This document shows positions 1 to 6,491 of a stretch of 9,134 nucleotides of DNA, one piece after another. The stretch spans positions 1-9,134 of the forward strand of contig JAOTTU010000075.1 in NCBI GenBank assembly GCA_029864225.1. The letters are read 5' to 3'. Both the position numbers and the translations under genes were made by a program. The notes below the pieces were generated by a model that searched no databases, was not told the DNA's origin, and saw only the letters and a list, made by a program, of their open reading frames with translations. The stretch is from Gammaproteobacteria bacterium. GTDB taxonomy: Bacteria; Pseudomonadota; Gammaproteobacteria; UBA9214. How positions within the stretch are numbered: the first letter of the stretch is position 1; the number at the start of each line of letters is the position of its first letter.

Positions 1-2
1 TT

Positions 3-836
3 TCCGGGACCCGTAGTCCGCTGCAGGTGGGCGCCGAGCTGTTCGGACATGCCGGTATTGAAAGTGATGTCGAAATACTCAACCTGGTCCTGGAGTCACT
101 CTCTGTCATGGGTGTCACCGAGGTGCACATGGACCTTGGGCATGTCGGGATATTCCGCGCCCTCGCCGCGGATGCGGGTCTTGACGACCAGCAGGAAACC
201 GCCTTGTTTGATGCCCTGCAGCGCAAGGCCAGCACCGAAATAACCGAGATACTAGCTGCCAGTCGCGCCACTGAAGACCAGTGCCGGCGGCTGGCCTGCC
301 TGGCGGAGCTGAACGGCGGGCACGAGATCCTGGCAACCGCACGTGAATCACTTGCGGGTGCCGGGAGTGAAGTGATGGCGGCACTCGACAACCTGTGTGC
401 TATTGCGGATGCCATGCACCACAGCCGCGCAGACACGGTCCTGTTCTTCGACCTGGCGGAACTGCGCGGCTACAACTTTCACACCGGGATGGTGTTTGCG
501 GTCTTTGTTCCCGGGCGCGGCCAGGAAATCGCGCGCGGTGGACGTTACAACGATATTGGCAAAGTCTTCGGCGGGGCGCGCCCGGCCACGGGTTTCAGCA
601 TGGACCTCAAGACGCTGGATGATCTCGGTGCACGCGAGTACGGCTCGCCGGACGGTGCCATTTTTGCGCCGGCAGACGCTGATCCCGTGCTGTTTGCTAC
701 CGTCAGGGCATTGCGTGCGGCAGGTGAGCGGGTGCTCTTTGCCCTGCCCGGGCAGCAGGGCGACCCGGCTGCCATGGGTTGTGACCGGGTCATTGTCCGG
801 GAACACAACAGCTGGGTTGTGAAACCGGTTTCATAG
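3..836 (+). CDS. hisZ: HisZ, ATP phosphoribosyltransferase regulatory subunit (5' truncated by window edge)
   Basis: This is the catalytically dead HisS-like subunit that pairs with short-form HisG in the first step of histidine synthesis, in the cytoplasm. The reading frame is open from the window edge, so the true start lies upstream and roughly the C-terminal two thirds to three quarters is present. The first visible residues (RSPLQVGAELFGH) match the HisZ core after motif 2. Further on, the string RGYNFHTGMVFAVFVPG is the HisZ version of the HisS RG-Y-Y-TG segment, and GGRYNDIG followed by ARPATGFSMDL is the motif 3 region. The C-terminus then ends quickly, without the HisS anticodon-binding domain, which separates HisZ from a true histidyl-tRNA synthetase. 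It ends in TAG, 97 bp before purA on the same strand. The hisZ-purA order is common in gammaproteobacteria. Identification is by motif and context. Confidence 0.93.
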   Translation, partial: SGTRSPLQVGAELFGHAGIESDVEILNLVLESLSVMGVTEVHMDLGHVGIFRALAADAGLDDQQETALFDALQRKASTEITEILAASRATEDQCRRLACLAELNGGHEILATARESLAGAGSEVMAALDNLCAIADAMHHSRADTVLFFDLAELRGYNFHTGMVFAVFVPGRGQEIARGGRYNDIGKVFGGARPATGFSMDLKTLDDLGAREYGSPDGAIFAPADADPVLFATVRALRAAGERVLFALPGQQGDPAAMGCDRVIVREHNSWVVKPVS

Positions 837-863
837 CACGGGCGAGGTCTCGTTAGCTGACAA

Positions 864-909
864 AACCAGGACGGCCGCCGCGTGTGTTAACCGTCCTTAG
901 TAACTGGTT
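864..909 (+). other. Hairpin in the hisZ-purA spacer
   Basis: AGGACGG at 868-874 pairs perfectly with CCGTCCT at 891-897 across a 16-nt loop. Just outside, AACCAG at 864-869 can pair with CTGGTT at 904-909, either as an extension with a one-sided bulge or as a competing fold. No U-run follows, so it is not a normal intrinsic terminator. It sits 25 nt before the purA start and could be an attenuator, an mRNA-processing element or a chance structure. No good sigma70 promoter was seen in the spacer, so purA may be co-transcribed with hisZ. Confidence 0.35.
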
Positions 910-933
910 GTAAATAACACAGAGAGATAATTC

Positions 934-2229
934 ATGGGTAAGAATGTTGTCGTCATTGGCACCCAGTGGGGTGACGAGGGCAAGGGAAAAGTCGTCGATC
1001 TGCTGACCGACAAGGCCTCCGCCGTGGTGCGATTCCAGGGTGGTCACAACGCCGGTCACACGCTGGTCATCGATGGCCATCAAACCATACTGCACCTGAT
1101 TCCATCGGGGATCCTGCACGAGGACGTGCTCTGCCTGATCGGCAACGGGGTGGTGCTGTCACCCGGCGCATTGCTGGAGGAACTCGGCATGCTCGACACG
1201 AGCGGTATCCAGGCGCGTGACCGGCTCCGTATCAGTGAGTCCTGTCCGTTGATTCTTCCCTACCATATAGCGCTGGACCAGGCGCGTGAACTGGCGCGCG
1301 GCAAGAAGGCGATTGGCACTACCGGCCGCGGTATCGGCCCGGCCTATGAGGACAAGGTCGCGCGCCGCGGGCTGCGCCTGGGCGAGCTGCTCGACCCCGG
1401 GCATTTCAGGGAGCGCCTGCGCGAGGTCATGGAATACCACAACTATGCCCTGCAGCATTATTACAAGGCCGAACCCGTGGACTATGAGCAGGTGCTCGAC
1501 GAGGCCCTGGCCCAGGGTGCGCAGATCACGCCTCTGGTGGACGATGTTCCCGGCCTGTTGCACCGCATGCGTGCCGAGGGCAAGAACATCATGTTCGAGG
1601 GCGCCCAGGGTGCCTTGCTGGATATCGATCACGGCACCTACCCCTACGTGACCTCCTCGACAACGACCGCCGGTGGCGCAGCCAGTGGCAGCGGCGTGGG
1701 GCCGCGCGACCTCGACTATATACTGGGTATCGTCAAGGCCTATACCACGCGCGTTGGCGCCGGCCCGTTTCCGACCGAGTTATTCGACGCTGATGGCAGA
1801 TACCTGGGTGAGAAGGGTCACGAATTCGGTGCGACCACTGGGCGTCAACGTCGCTGCGGCTGGCTGGACAGCGTCGCACTGCGCCGCTCGCTGGCCATCA
1901 ACAGCGTGACCGGCATGTGCATTACCAAGCTCGACGTGCTGGATGGCATGGACACCATCAAGATCTGCGTCGCCTACCGACTGGATGGCAAGATCATTGA
2001 CTCGCCGCCCGCGGGTGCCGACAGGATCGAACAGTGCGAACCGGTGTACATCGAAATGCCGGGCTGGTCGGAGTCCACGCTGGATGCGAAGAGTTTCGAG
2101 GCATTACCAGCTGCCGCACAAGACTATCTGAGCAAGATCGAGGAGCTCTGCGCCACCCCGGTCCATATCATCTCCACCGGACCGGACCGTGCCGATACCA
2201 TCATCCTCAGGCAGCCATTCGATGACTGA
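934..2229 (+). CDS. purA: Adenylosuccinate synthetase PurA
   Basis: A cytoplasmic enzyme joining IMP and aspartate with GTP to give adenylosuccinate, the first committed step to AMP. The 431 residues are full length for the bacterial family. Visible motifs in order are: the GTP/P-loop-like GDEGKGK at 13-19 with catalytic Asp14; GGHNAGHT with catalytic His42; the IMP-binding loop GTTGRGIGPAYEDK at 128-141; FEGAQGALLDIDHGTYPYVTSS near 221-242; and the aspartate-binding loop GATTGRQRRCGWLD at 299-312, with Arg304 and Arg306 in the positions of E. coli Arg303 and Arg305. All key residues are intact. The ATG start is supported by the conserved N-terminus (VVVIGTQWGDEGKGK) and a weak purine-rich ribosome site (AGAGAG) just upstream. 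It lies downstream of hisZ, probably in the same transcript. No clear PurR operator was seen. Confidence 0.98.
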   Translation: MGKNVVVIGTQWGDEGKGKVVDLLTDKASAVVRFQGGHNAGHTLVIDGHQTILHLIPSGILHEDVLCLIGNGVVLSPGALLEELGMLDTSGIQARDRLRISESCPLILPYHIALDQARELARGKKAIGTTGRGIGPAYEDKVARRGLRLGELLDPGHFRERLREVMEYHNYALQHYYKAEPVDYEQVLDEALAQGAQITPLVDDVPGLLHRMRAEGKNIMFEGAQGALLDIDHGTYPYVTSSTTTAGGAASGSGVGPRDLDYILGIVKAYTTRVGAGPFPTELFDADGRYLGEKGHEFGATTGRQRRCGWLDSVALRRSLAINSVTGMCITKLDVLDGMDTIKICVAYRLDGKIIDSPPAGADRIEQCEPVYIEMPGWSESTLDAKSFEALPAAAQDYLSKIEELCATPVHIISTGPDRADTIILRQPFDD

Positions 2230-2482
2230 TTGCTTGCTTGCAGGGTAAGTCCGGCCCCGGGACGGGCAGGACGCCGGCAGCCCGGGACGGGCCATACCAT
2301 GGACGGGTAGTACGATGTGGGCAAGTCCAGATGCGCCTGGACAAGCCAGGGCCCGGATAGGCCGCGGGCCGGTTACAAGTATACCCCTGTAATTTTCGGG
2401 TCAATGATGATTGCACCCTAGTTTTTAGCTGTTTACACACAGGCCTGCAGCCGACTGGTGCAATATGCAGGCTAGATTCTTG
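2230..2482. other. Non-coding spacer between convergent genes, with short repeats
   Basis: No gene is supported here. The dodecamer CCCGGGACGGGC occurs twice (2256-2267 and 2281-2292, 25 bp apart) and its GGACGGG core recurs at 2301-2307. Inverted repeats include CCTGG/CCAGG (2336-2340/2346-2350) and GGCCCG/CGGGCC (2350-2355/2365-2370). A weak AT-rich hairpin, TTACA/TGTAA (2373-2377/2388-2392), is followed by TTTT and is the best, though poor, candidate for a purA terminator. Further right, ATTGCACC/GGTGCAAT (2410-2417/2457-2464) interleaves with GCCTGCA/TGCAGGC (2443-2449/2466-2472). Confidence 0.5.
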
Positions 2483-2989
2483 CTAGTCGCCGCATTCGCC
2501 AGTCGTTTTCGGATACTTGTCCTTGATCTCCTGGATCTTCTTGTCCTGTTCCATCTGTTCGGTCTTGTCGCCATGACGGGCCTTGAAGGCCGCGTCCAGC
2601 TGATCACCGATGCTGGGATACTCGGCCTGGCGGCGGATGGCATAATTCTCCAGCAGGCCATGATTGGAAATCTTGGCAAGCGCCACCCTGAGTTGCCCGT
2701 CAGTGGGTTTGCTGGTGGTTGAGTTCCATTCCGCAATATAGGGCGGCTTGTCGGGGTCATCGTGCTTGATAACAAAGTCGACACCCGCGTGCATGCTGGG
2801 GTGAAGGTAATGCACGGCATGGCATAGCGAGCGGGCGCTGACGTCGGAGCCGATCAGGGTCTGCTGCGAGACGACCTGCCGGATCTGCTGCTCCGAGCGC
2901 TGGGTATTCTGCCAGATCACATAGAGCCAGCCGCATGCCAGGATAAATAGGACAATCAGTGTCGCAAGTATCCAGTCTTCGATCATCAT
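2483..2989 (-). CDS. Small membrane-anchored protein with XkdW-like motif, function unknown
   Basis: A 168-residue protein of unknown function. It begins with one hydrophobic segment (about residues 6-26, preceded by acidic IED and followed by a polar stretch), which reads as a single membrane anchor with the rest probably periplasmic. A His-rich stretch (CHAVHYLHPSMH, about 56-67) follows. Then comes PPYIAEWNSTTSKPTDGQL (about 83-100) and AEYPSIGDQLDAAFKARHGD (about 122-141). These two strings resemble segments of phage tail-associated proteins of the XkdW type, from memory and not from a search. The C-terminal 25 residues are highly charged. The start chosen is the ATG preceding MIEDW, because AAGGGTGA on the minus strand (2998-3005) sits 8 nt before it. 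A GTG four codons upstream overlaps that ribosome site and is less likely. It lies behind its own candidate promoter and downstream of a cytochrome c gene on the same strand. Confidence 0.75.
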   Translation of the reverse strand: MMIEDWILATLIVLFILACGWLYVIWQNTQRSEQQIRQVVSQQTLIGSDVSARSLCHAVHYLHPSMHAGVDFVIKHDDPDKPPYIAEWNSTTSKPTDGQLRVALAKISNHGLLENYAIRRQAEYPSIGDQLDAAFKARHGDKTEQMEQDKKIQEIKDKYPKTTGECGD

Positions 2990-3028
2990 GTTGGCGATCA
3001 CCCTTACAGAAAATGGGACATTGCCAAT

Positions 3029-3056
3029 CTTATACCAGACAGGCTGCGTTCGTCGA
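3029..3056 (-). promoter_or_regulatory. Candidate sigma70 promoter (extended -10) for the membrane-anchored protein gene
   Basis: On the minus strand there is TCGACG (revcomp of 3051-3056, 4 of 6 matches to TTGACA), a 16-bp spacer, and TATAAG (revcomp of 3029-3034, 5 of 6 matches). TGG directly precedes the -10, giving the TGn extended -10 pattern. It would start transcription near 3022, about 33 nt before the ATG. This suggests independent transcription from the upstream cytochrome gene. Confidence 0.45.
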
Positions 3057-3110
3057 GAATAAAATTAGCAGAATCAGTCGCATAACCACGTTGCCCGCGG
3101 TTGCCTGAAA

Positions 3111-3509
3111 CTAGTTGTTGAGCGCGCCCTGATCGATCCACTTCTGGATGGCGGTGATTTGGCCCGGCTTGAGTTCATGCCCCCGCCCGATGGCCAAGGA
3201 CGCTGGTCCGGTCGGCGGCATGCCGATCTTGGGGCTGACCTTGCCGCTGATGACCCGGTACAGGGTACTGGACTCGCTGTCCCCGGGGACGATTACCGGA
3301 CCGAACTTGGTGCCGGTCATCACGTCGGTGTAACTCGTCAAGATATACCCGCTCTTCTCGGAACCCTCGCCTTTGCCGTCATGGCACATTATGCAGTACT
3401 CGTTCAGCACCGGCTGTACATCGGCCGAAAAACTGACCTGTTTGCTGCAGCCCGTGCTGATAAAAGGTGCGGCGATAGCAAGACCGATAATCAATACACT
3501 GGAACGCAT
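3111..3509 (-). CDS. Small exported mono-haem cytochrome c (PSCyt1-like)
   Basis: A 132-residue protein with an N-terminal hydrophobic export signal (about residues 4-20), one haem c attachment motif CIMCH (39-43), and a downstream Met97 in IGMPPTGP that is the natural sixth-ligand candidate. The layout resembles planctomycete-type cytochrome c domains (PSCyt1), found widely as electron-transfer modules: VQPVL...YCIMCHDG, then VIVPGDSESSTLYRVI, then a C-terminal LKPGQITAIQKWIDQGA. Cys21 follows FISTG, so it may be a lipoprotein, but the Ser at -3 is not a standard lipobox; cleavage by signal peptidase I is the alternative. The ATG start is chosen over an upstream alternative because AGGGAG on the minus strand lies 6 nt ahead. 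The role is probably small periplasmic or membrane-tethered electron carrier. The partner is not shown by the sequence. Confidence 0.85.
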   Translation of the reverse strand: MRSSVLIIGLAIAAPFISTGCSKQVSFSADVQPVLNEYCIMCHDGKGEGSEKSGYILTSYTDVMTGTKFGPVIVPGDSESSTLYRVISGKVSPKIGMPPTGPASLAIGRGHELKPGQITAIQKWIDQGALNN

Positions 3510-3694
3510 TTCATTCTCCCTGATCACTGTTTCTCTGCGTGTTTACGTTACACCAACTCGATTTGAATGACCATAATTAAGAGTGGCTGGCTATGTTCAA
3601 GCTCGCATTGCGGGTCGGCGGTGGATGCTTATTTAGGCCCCGGTTTCCCGTCCCGGCCGGTATGCACAGAAAAGGTCTGGAGCATGTCGGGCAG

Positions 3695-3941
3695 CTAACC
3701 GGTGCCCAGGACCAGCAGGGTCATGGTGTACAGCGCCCGGCGGCCGGTTGGCTGGGTGCTGAGAGTGGTCGAAGCCTGCAGATTACATGAATCGTCCCCG
3801 GTGTCTGTTGTGGCCGGCAATAATATTACAATGCCGCCAGGCGTCAGTTTCAGGGAGAACTGTGGGGACCAGGCGCGGTGCTGATGCGCTCCCGGGGCGG
3901 TTGCTGCCGTCAGCAGGGTGGCGATGCTAAAGGGACTTCAT
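3695..3941 (-). pseudogene. Probable decayed gene for a small exported protein
   Basis: On the minus strand, ATG at 3939-3941 opens as M-K-S but reaches TAG after four codons. If one base of the CCC/TTT junction (about 3929-3934) is removed, the frame continues for 78 codons (3931 down to 3698) to a TAG at 3695-3697. It then gives a plausible signal peptide (FSIATLLTAATAPGA) followed by HQHRAWSPQFSLKLTPGGIV, PATTDTGDDSCNLQAS and a C-terminal hydrophobic stretch (ALYTMTLLVLGTG). Beyond that TAG the same frame stays open for 17 more codons. The frame has GC-rich third positions like its neighbours. I do not recognise the family. Either a gene with one frameshift, a sequencing error, or a chance open frame would explain it. 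Confidence 0.35.
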
Positions 3942-3983
3942 TTGATCCACGTCAATTTATTTGGATTTTCGATTTGCTAGCGT
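3942..3983 (+). promoter_or_regulatory. FNR/Anr-type box with class II promoter spacing, upstream of the YHS-like gene
   Basis: TTGATCCACGTCAA at 3942-3955 matches the FNR/Anr consensus TTGAT-N4-ATCAA with one mismatch. Its centre is at 3948.5. A -10 element fitting TANNNT (TAGCGT, 3978-3983) puts the transcription start near 3990, so the box would be centred at -41.5, the standard class II activation position. There is no independent -35, as expected. The gene at 4040 is the nearest plus-strand target, with a leader of about 50 nt. The box is from sequence; oxygen control is inferred. Confidence 0.6.
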
Positions 3984-3985
3984 GT

Positions 3986-4000
3986 GGATAGTATCTATCC
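3986..4000. promoter_or_regulatory. Perfect 15-bp palindrome at the predicted transcription start
   Basis: GGATAG-TAT-CTATCC is a perfect 6-bp inverted repeat with a 3-bp centre. If transcription starts near 3990 the full hairpin would not be in the RNA, so a protein-binding operator overlapping the start site is more likely than an RNA element. A repressor site paired with the FNR-type box is one reading. The regulator is not identified. Confidence 0.4.
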
Positions 4001-4039
4001 TTATATCAGGCTATTGTTAAAGAAGAAGGAGGGCACGCA

Positions 4040-4270
4040 ATGATTGTTGAAACAACCGATCCGATCACCGGCAATGAAGTGACAGATCTAGAGAATGCGC
4101 CTTATATCCTTGATGGCGAACTCAAGATCTACTTCGAGTCTGAAGCGAGCAAGGCGGAGTTTCAAGATATACCGGTGGAGCACCCCGGTGAAGATTTCGA
4201 GCACAACCTGGACAACCCGCAGTCAATGGGTCCGGGTGATGGCCAGCATAAGGACGTGCATAAGGAATAG
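4040..4270 (+). CDS. Small acidic YHS-like protein lacking cysteines
   Basis: A 76-residue acidic soluble protein with no signal peptide and no cysteine. The first 50 residues follow the YHS/TRASH layout: TDPITGNEV (compare DPVCGM-V), APYILDGELKIYFESEASKAEF (compare the YFCSE-C---F strand-helix of YHS domains) and a following P. The cysteines that would bind metal are replaced. The tail (about 48-76) is polar and rich in Asp, Glu, His and Gly, and probably disordered. The start is firm: AAGGAGGG at 4026-4033 lies 6 nt before the ATG. It is a single-gene transcription unit between an FNR-type promoter and a strong terminator, so it is probably a genuine, separately controlled gene. The YHS relationship is a pattern judgement; the function is unknown. 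Confidence 0.8.
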   Translation: MIVETTDPITGNEVTDLENAPYILDGELKIYFESEASKAEFQDIPVEHPGEDFEHNLDNPQSMGPGDGQHKDVHKE

Positions 4271-4310
4271 CGTCAACTCCTTCATAAACGTTCATTGAGG
4301 TTCGCAGCAG

Positions 4311-4348
4311 ACGGCCGGCGCGGGTTCCCGCGCCGGCCGTTTTGTTTT
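4311..4348 (+). terminator. Strong rho-independent terminator after the YHS-like gene
   Basis: ACGGCCGGCGCGGG (4311-4324) is exactly complementary to 4327-4340, giving up to a 14-bp GC-rich stem with a very tight loop (effectively 12-13 pairs). It is followed by TTTTGTTTT through 4348. The U-tract is only on the plus strand, so it ends transcription from 4040, about 40 nt after its stop codon. On the minus strand the same stem lies past the transporter stop but has no U-run. Confidence 0.93.
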
Positions 4349-4392
4349 CTCGGGCAGGTGCCCGCAGGGTGCCGTGATCGGTGTGGCAGGCC

Positions 4393-5868
4393 CTACAGCG
4401 TGGTGACCGGCATCCCCATCAGCGGCCAGACGATGGCGACGGCGAATGCCACGACGGCCAGTAGCAGCAGGCTGGCGGGGATGCCTGCCCTGAAGAACTG
4501 GGCCGCGGTGAACTGCCTGGAGTCGTAGGCAATGGCGTTGGGCGCGGCGCCGACCAGCAACAGGTAGGGGCAGGCTGCCACGACCAGGGCCGTGAACAGT
4601 ACGACTTCCTGGGCAACCCCCAGGTAGGGTGCGATCACCAATGCGACTGGCAGGGTGATCGCAATCGCTGCTACGTTCATGATGAAGTTGGTCATGAGCA
4701 AGATGAAAAAGGCGATACCCATTACGAACACGAACCAGCTGGCTTGATGGAACATGATCAGCCAGTTGACCGCCATCCATTTTGCCGCGCCGGTTTCCCA
4801 CAGGCAGAAGCCGATACTCATGGCCCCGGCAAACAGCAGAATAATATTCCAGGGGATCTGCTCGAGGTCCTGCACTGAGAGAATACGGAACATGAAAAAC
4901 AGGACAGTCGAGACCAGCACCACGGAGGTCTTGTCAATCTCCGCCATGGCGGGTATGAATGACTTGAGCGACAGGGTGACGATCACGCCGAGTACGACAA
5001 TCGCCACGAAGATTTCCTGGCCGGTAAGGGGCCCGGTTTCCTTGTAGAGGCGCCTGGCCTTTTCCCTCAGTCCCGGGATCGTTGCCTTTTCAGGTCTGAA
5101 CAGCAACATGATCAGGCCCCAGGTCAGAAAGACCAGCAGCCAGCCTATCGGGAACATGAAGTAGGTCAGTTCGAAAAACGATACCTGCTGGCCGACGATG
5201 TCATTGTAGAAACCGATGGCTACAGCACCACGGGCGGCGCCCAGCAGGGTGATCATGCTGCCTGCGCCTGCTACGAAGGCCATGCCGATGAACAGACCCT
5301 TGCCGAAGCGCGTGGGCGTGTCTTCCTGGCTGTAAAGTGAATAAATCGCCATCAGGATAGGGAACATGGTGGCTGCCACCGCGGTGTGCGCCATGATATG
5401 GGTAAGCGCGGCGGTGACGACAAAGCAGCCGAGATAGATCATGCTGGTGCGGTCGCCGACCACGGTCAGCATCTTGTAGGCCAGGCGCTTGGTCAACCCG
5501 ACCTTGGTAAATACCATGCCGATGATCAGCGAGCCGAAGATAAACATTACCGAGGGGTCCATGAAATCCTTGAAGGCCACTTCGGCCGGGCGGATAAAGA
5601 ACAGTGCCTGCACTACGCCGATGACCAGACTGGTGATCCCGATCGGGATCACCTCGAAGACCCACCAGATCCCGGCCAGCAGGAACAGGGCGATCGCGGC
5701 CTTGCCTTGACGGGTAAGCTGGAAATGCTCGCCTGCAGGGTCGGTTGCATCGGCCAGCGGGTCCATCAGGTAGACAGCCAGGAACACGCCCAGGCCTAGC
5801 AGGATGAAGAAGATCCGTTTTAGATCAAGCTTTAGCGCGGGTTTATGTAACTCCAGGGGGGCTTTCAT
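4393..5868 (-). CDS. DASS/SLC13-family anion transporter with altered signature motifs
   Basis: A 491-residue inner-membrane protein with about a dozen hydrophobic segments, the normal length for the divalent anion:sodium symporter family (carboxylates, sulfate and related anions). Family hallmarks are LTRQGKAAIALFLLAGIWWVFEVIPIGITSL (two stretches, about 51-81), the second-half GAAPNAIAYDSRQF (440-453), and the AGIP segment near 461-464. The two Ser-Asn-Thr tips that bind sodium and substrate in VcINDY are changed: the first is Ala160-His161-Thr162 (in IMAHTAVAA) and the second Met397-Asn398-Val399 (in FIMNVAAIA). A different anion or coupling ion is therefore likely, and substrate cannot be assigned. 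The gene starts 6 bp after the stop of a CBS-domain gene on the same strand, so the pair forms an operon. A weak TAGG ribosome site overlaps the upstream stop codon, suggesting translational coupling. Confidence 0.9.
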   Translation of the reverse strand: MKAPLELHKPALKLDLKRIFFILLGLGVFLAVYLMDPLADATDPAGEHFQLTRQGKAAIALFLLAGIWWVFEVIPIGITSLVIGVVQALFFIRPAEVAFKDFMDPSVMFIFGSLIIGMVFTKVGLTKRLAYKMLTVVGDRTSMIYLGCFVVTAALTHIMAHTAVAATMFPILMAIYSLYSQEDTPTRFGKGLFIGMAFVAGAGSMITLLGAARGAVAIGFYNDIVGQQVSFFELTYFMFPIGWLLVFLTWGLIMLLFRPEKATIPGLREKARRLYKETGPLTGQEIFVAIVVLGVIVTLSLKSFIPAMAEIDKTSVVLVSTVLFFMFRILSVQDLEQIPWNIILLFAGAMSIGFCLWETGAAKWMAVNWLIMFHQASWFVFVMGIAFFILLMTNFIMNVAAIAITLPVALVIAPYLGVAQEVVLFTALVVAACPYLLLVGAAPNAIAYDSRQFTAAQFFRAGIPASLLLLAVVAFAVAIVWPLMGMPVTTL

Positions 5869-5874
5869 GCGAAC

Positions 5875-6444
5875 CTATCTCTCGTCTTCAGTCCCTGAGG
5901 CCGCGTGCAATTTCTTCCGGGCGCAAACGGTGTCGGCGAACCGCTCGAAGATATCGACCAGTCGAACCACGCCGATGACCTTGTTATCTTCCACGACCGG
6001 GAGAATCAGGACGTCCTCGACCAGCAGCAGGTAGGCGCACTTGGCAAAGGGGTCATTGAGGCTGACCGTGTTCTTGATCAGCGTGAGAACACCGGATACG
6101 GGTTTCCTGGCCTCCTCCAAAATCTTCAGGGTGAAGCCTTCCTGCCAGATCAGTGACAAGGCGGTAAAATCATCGCTGATCCCCTGGAAGGGCTGGTGCC
6201 CCTTGTAGTCGGGCGCTTCTTTACGGAGAAACTTCGGTCCGACGGCCCGGGTCAGATCACGCAGCGAGAGATAACCCTGCAGGTGCTGGTTAGCGTCGGT
6301 GACCAGAATGGTGCGATACTTGTGACCCTCGGACAGGCTGTTGTGCATCATCTGGATGGCATCACAGATGGACGCCGAGGCCGGTATATGGGGGTAGTCT
6401 GTGATGGGTACATAGAAATCCCGGACATGCAGATCATCAAGCAT
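5875..6444 (-). CDS. Twin CBS-domain protein, probable regulator of the adjacent transporter
   Basis: A 189-residue cytoplasmic protein with two CBS domains and no catalytic domain. CBS1 spans about residues 6-70 (VRDFYVPITDYPHIPASAS, then RTILVTDANQHLQGYLSLRDL) and CBS2 about 108-172 (VSGVLTLIKNTVSLNDPF, then VLILPVVEDNKVIGVVRLVDIFERF). Such Bateman modules bind adenine nucleotides and gate enzymes or transporters. About 35 residues between them include a Trp-containing helix. The ATG is preceded by GAGGAGGG on the minus strand, about 9 nt upstream. The gene is first in an operon with the transporter, so the simplest role is ligand-dependent control of transport. The ligand is not visible from the sequence. 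Confidence 0.9.
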   Translation of the reverse strand: MLDDLHVRDFYVPITDYPHIPASASICDAIQMMHNSLSEGHKYRTILVTDANQHLQGYLSLRDLTRAVGPKFLRKEAPDYKGHQPFQGISDDFTALSLIWQEGFTLKILEEARKPVSGVLTLIKNTVSLNDPFAKCAYLLLVEDVLILPVVEDNKVIGVVRLVDIFERFADTVCARKKLHAASGTEDER

Positions 6445-6491
6445 CAGCTGTGGCCCTCCTCGAAAAGCGCCCAGTGTGTTGCAAACAAGGC

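Noticed and set aside
3..836. Histidyl-tRNA synthetase (HisS) instead of HisZ
   Set aside because: The C-terminal anticodon-binding domain is missing, the motifs follow the HisZ pattern, and purA follows directly.
2990..3001. GTG start four codons upstream for the membrane-anchored protein
   Set aside because: It overlaps the AAGGGTGA sequence that is well placed as ribosome site for the downstream ATG.
3593..3884. Two short plus-strand open frames in the 3510-4039 gap
   Set aside because: No ribosome site, no recognisable domain, and biased low-complexity composition (Gly/Arg/Gln). They overlap the minus-strand frame that looks more gene-like.
5386..5799. 137-codon plus-strand open frame within the transporter gene
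   Set aside because: Antisense shadow of a well-supported membrane protein; it is His/Asp/Gln-rich, as expected from reverse-reading hydrophobic codons.
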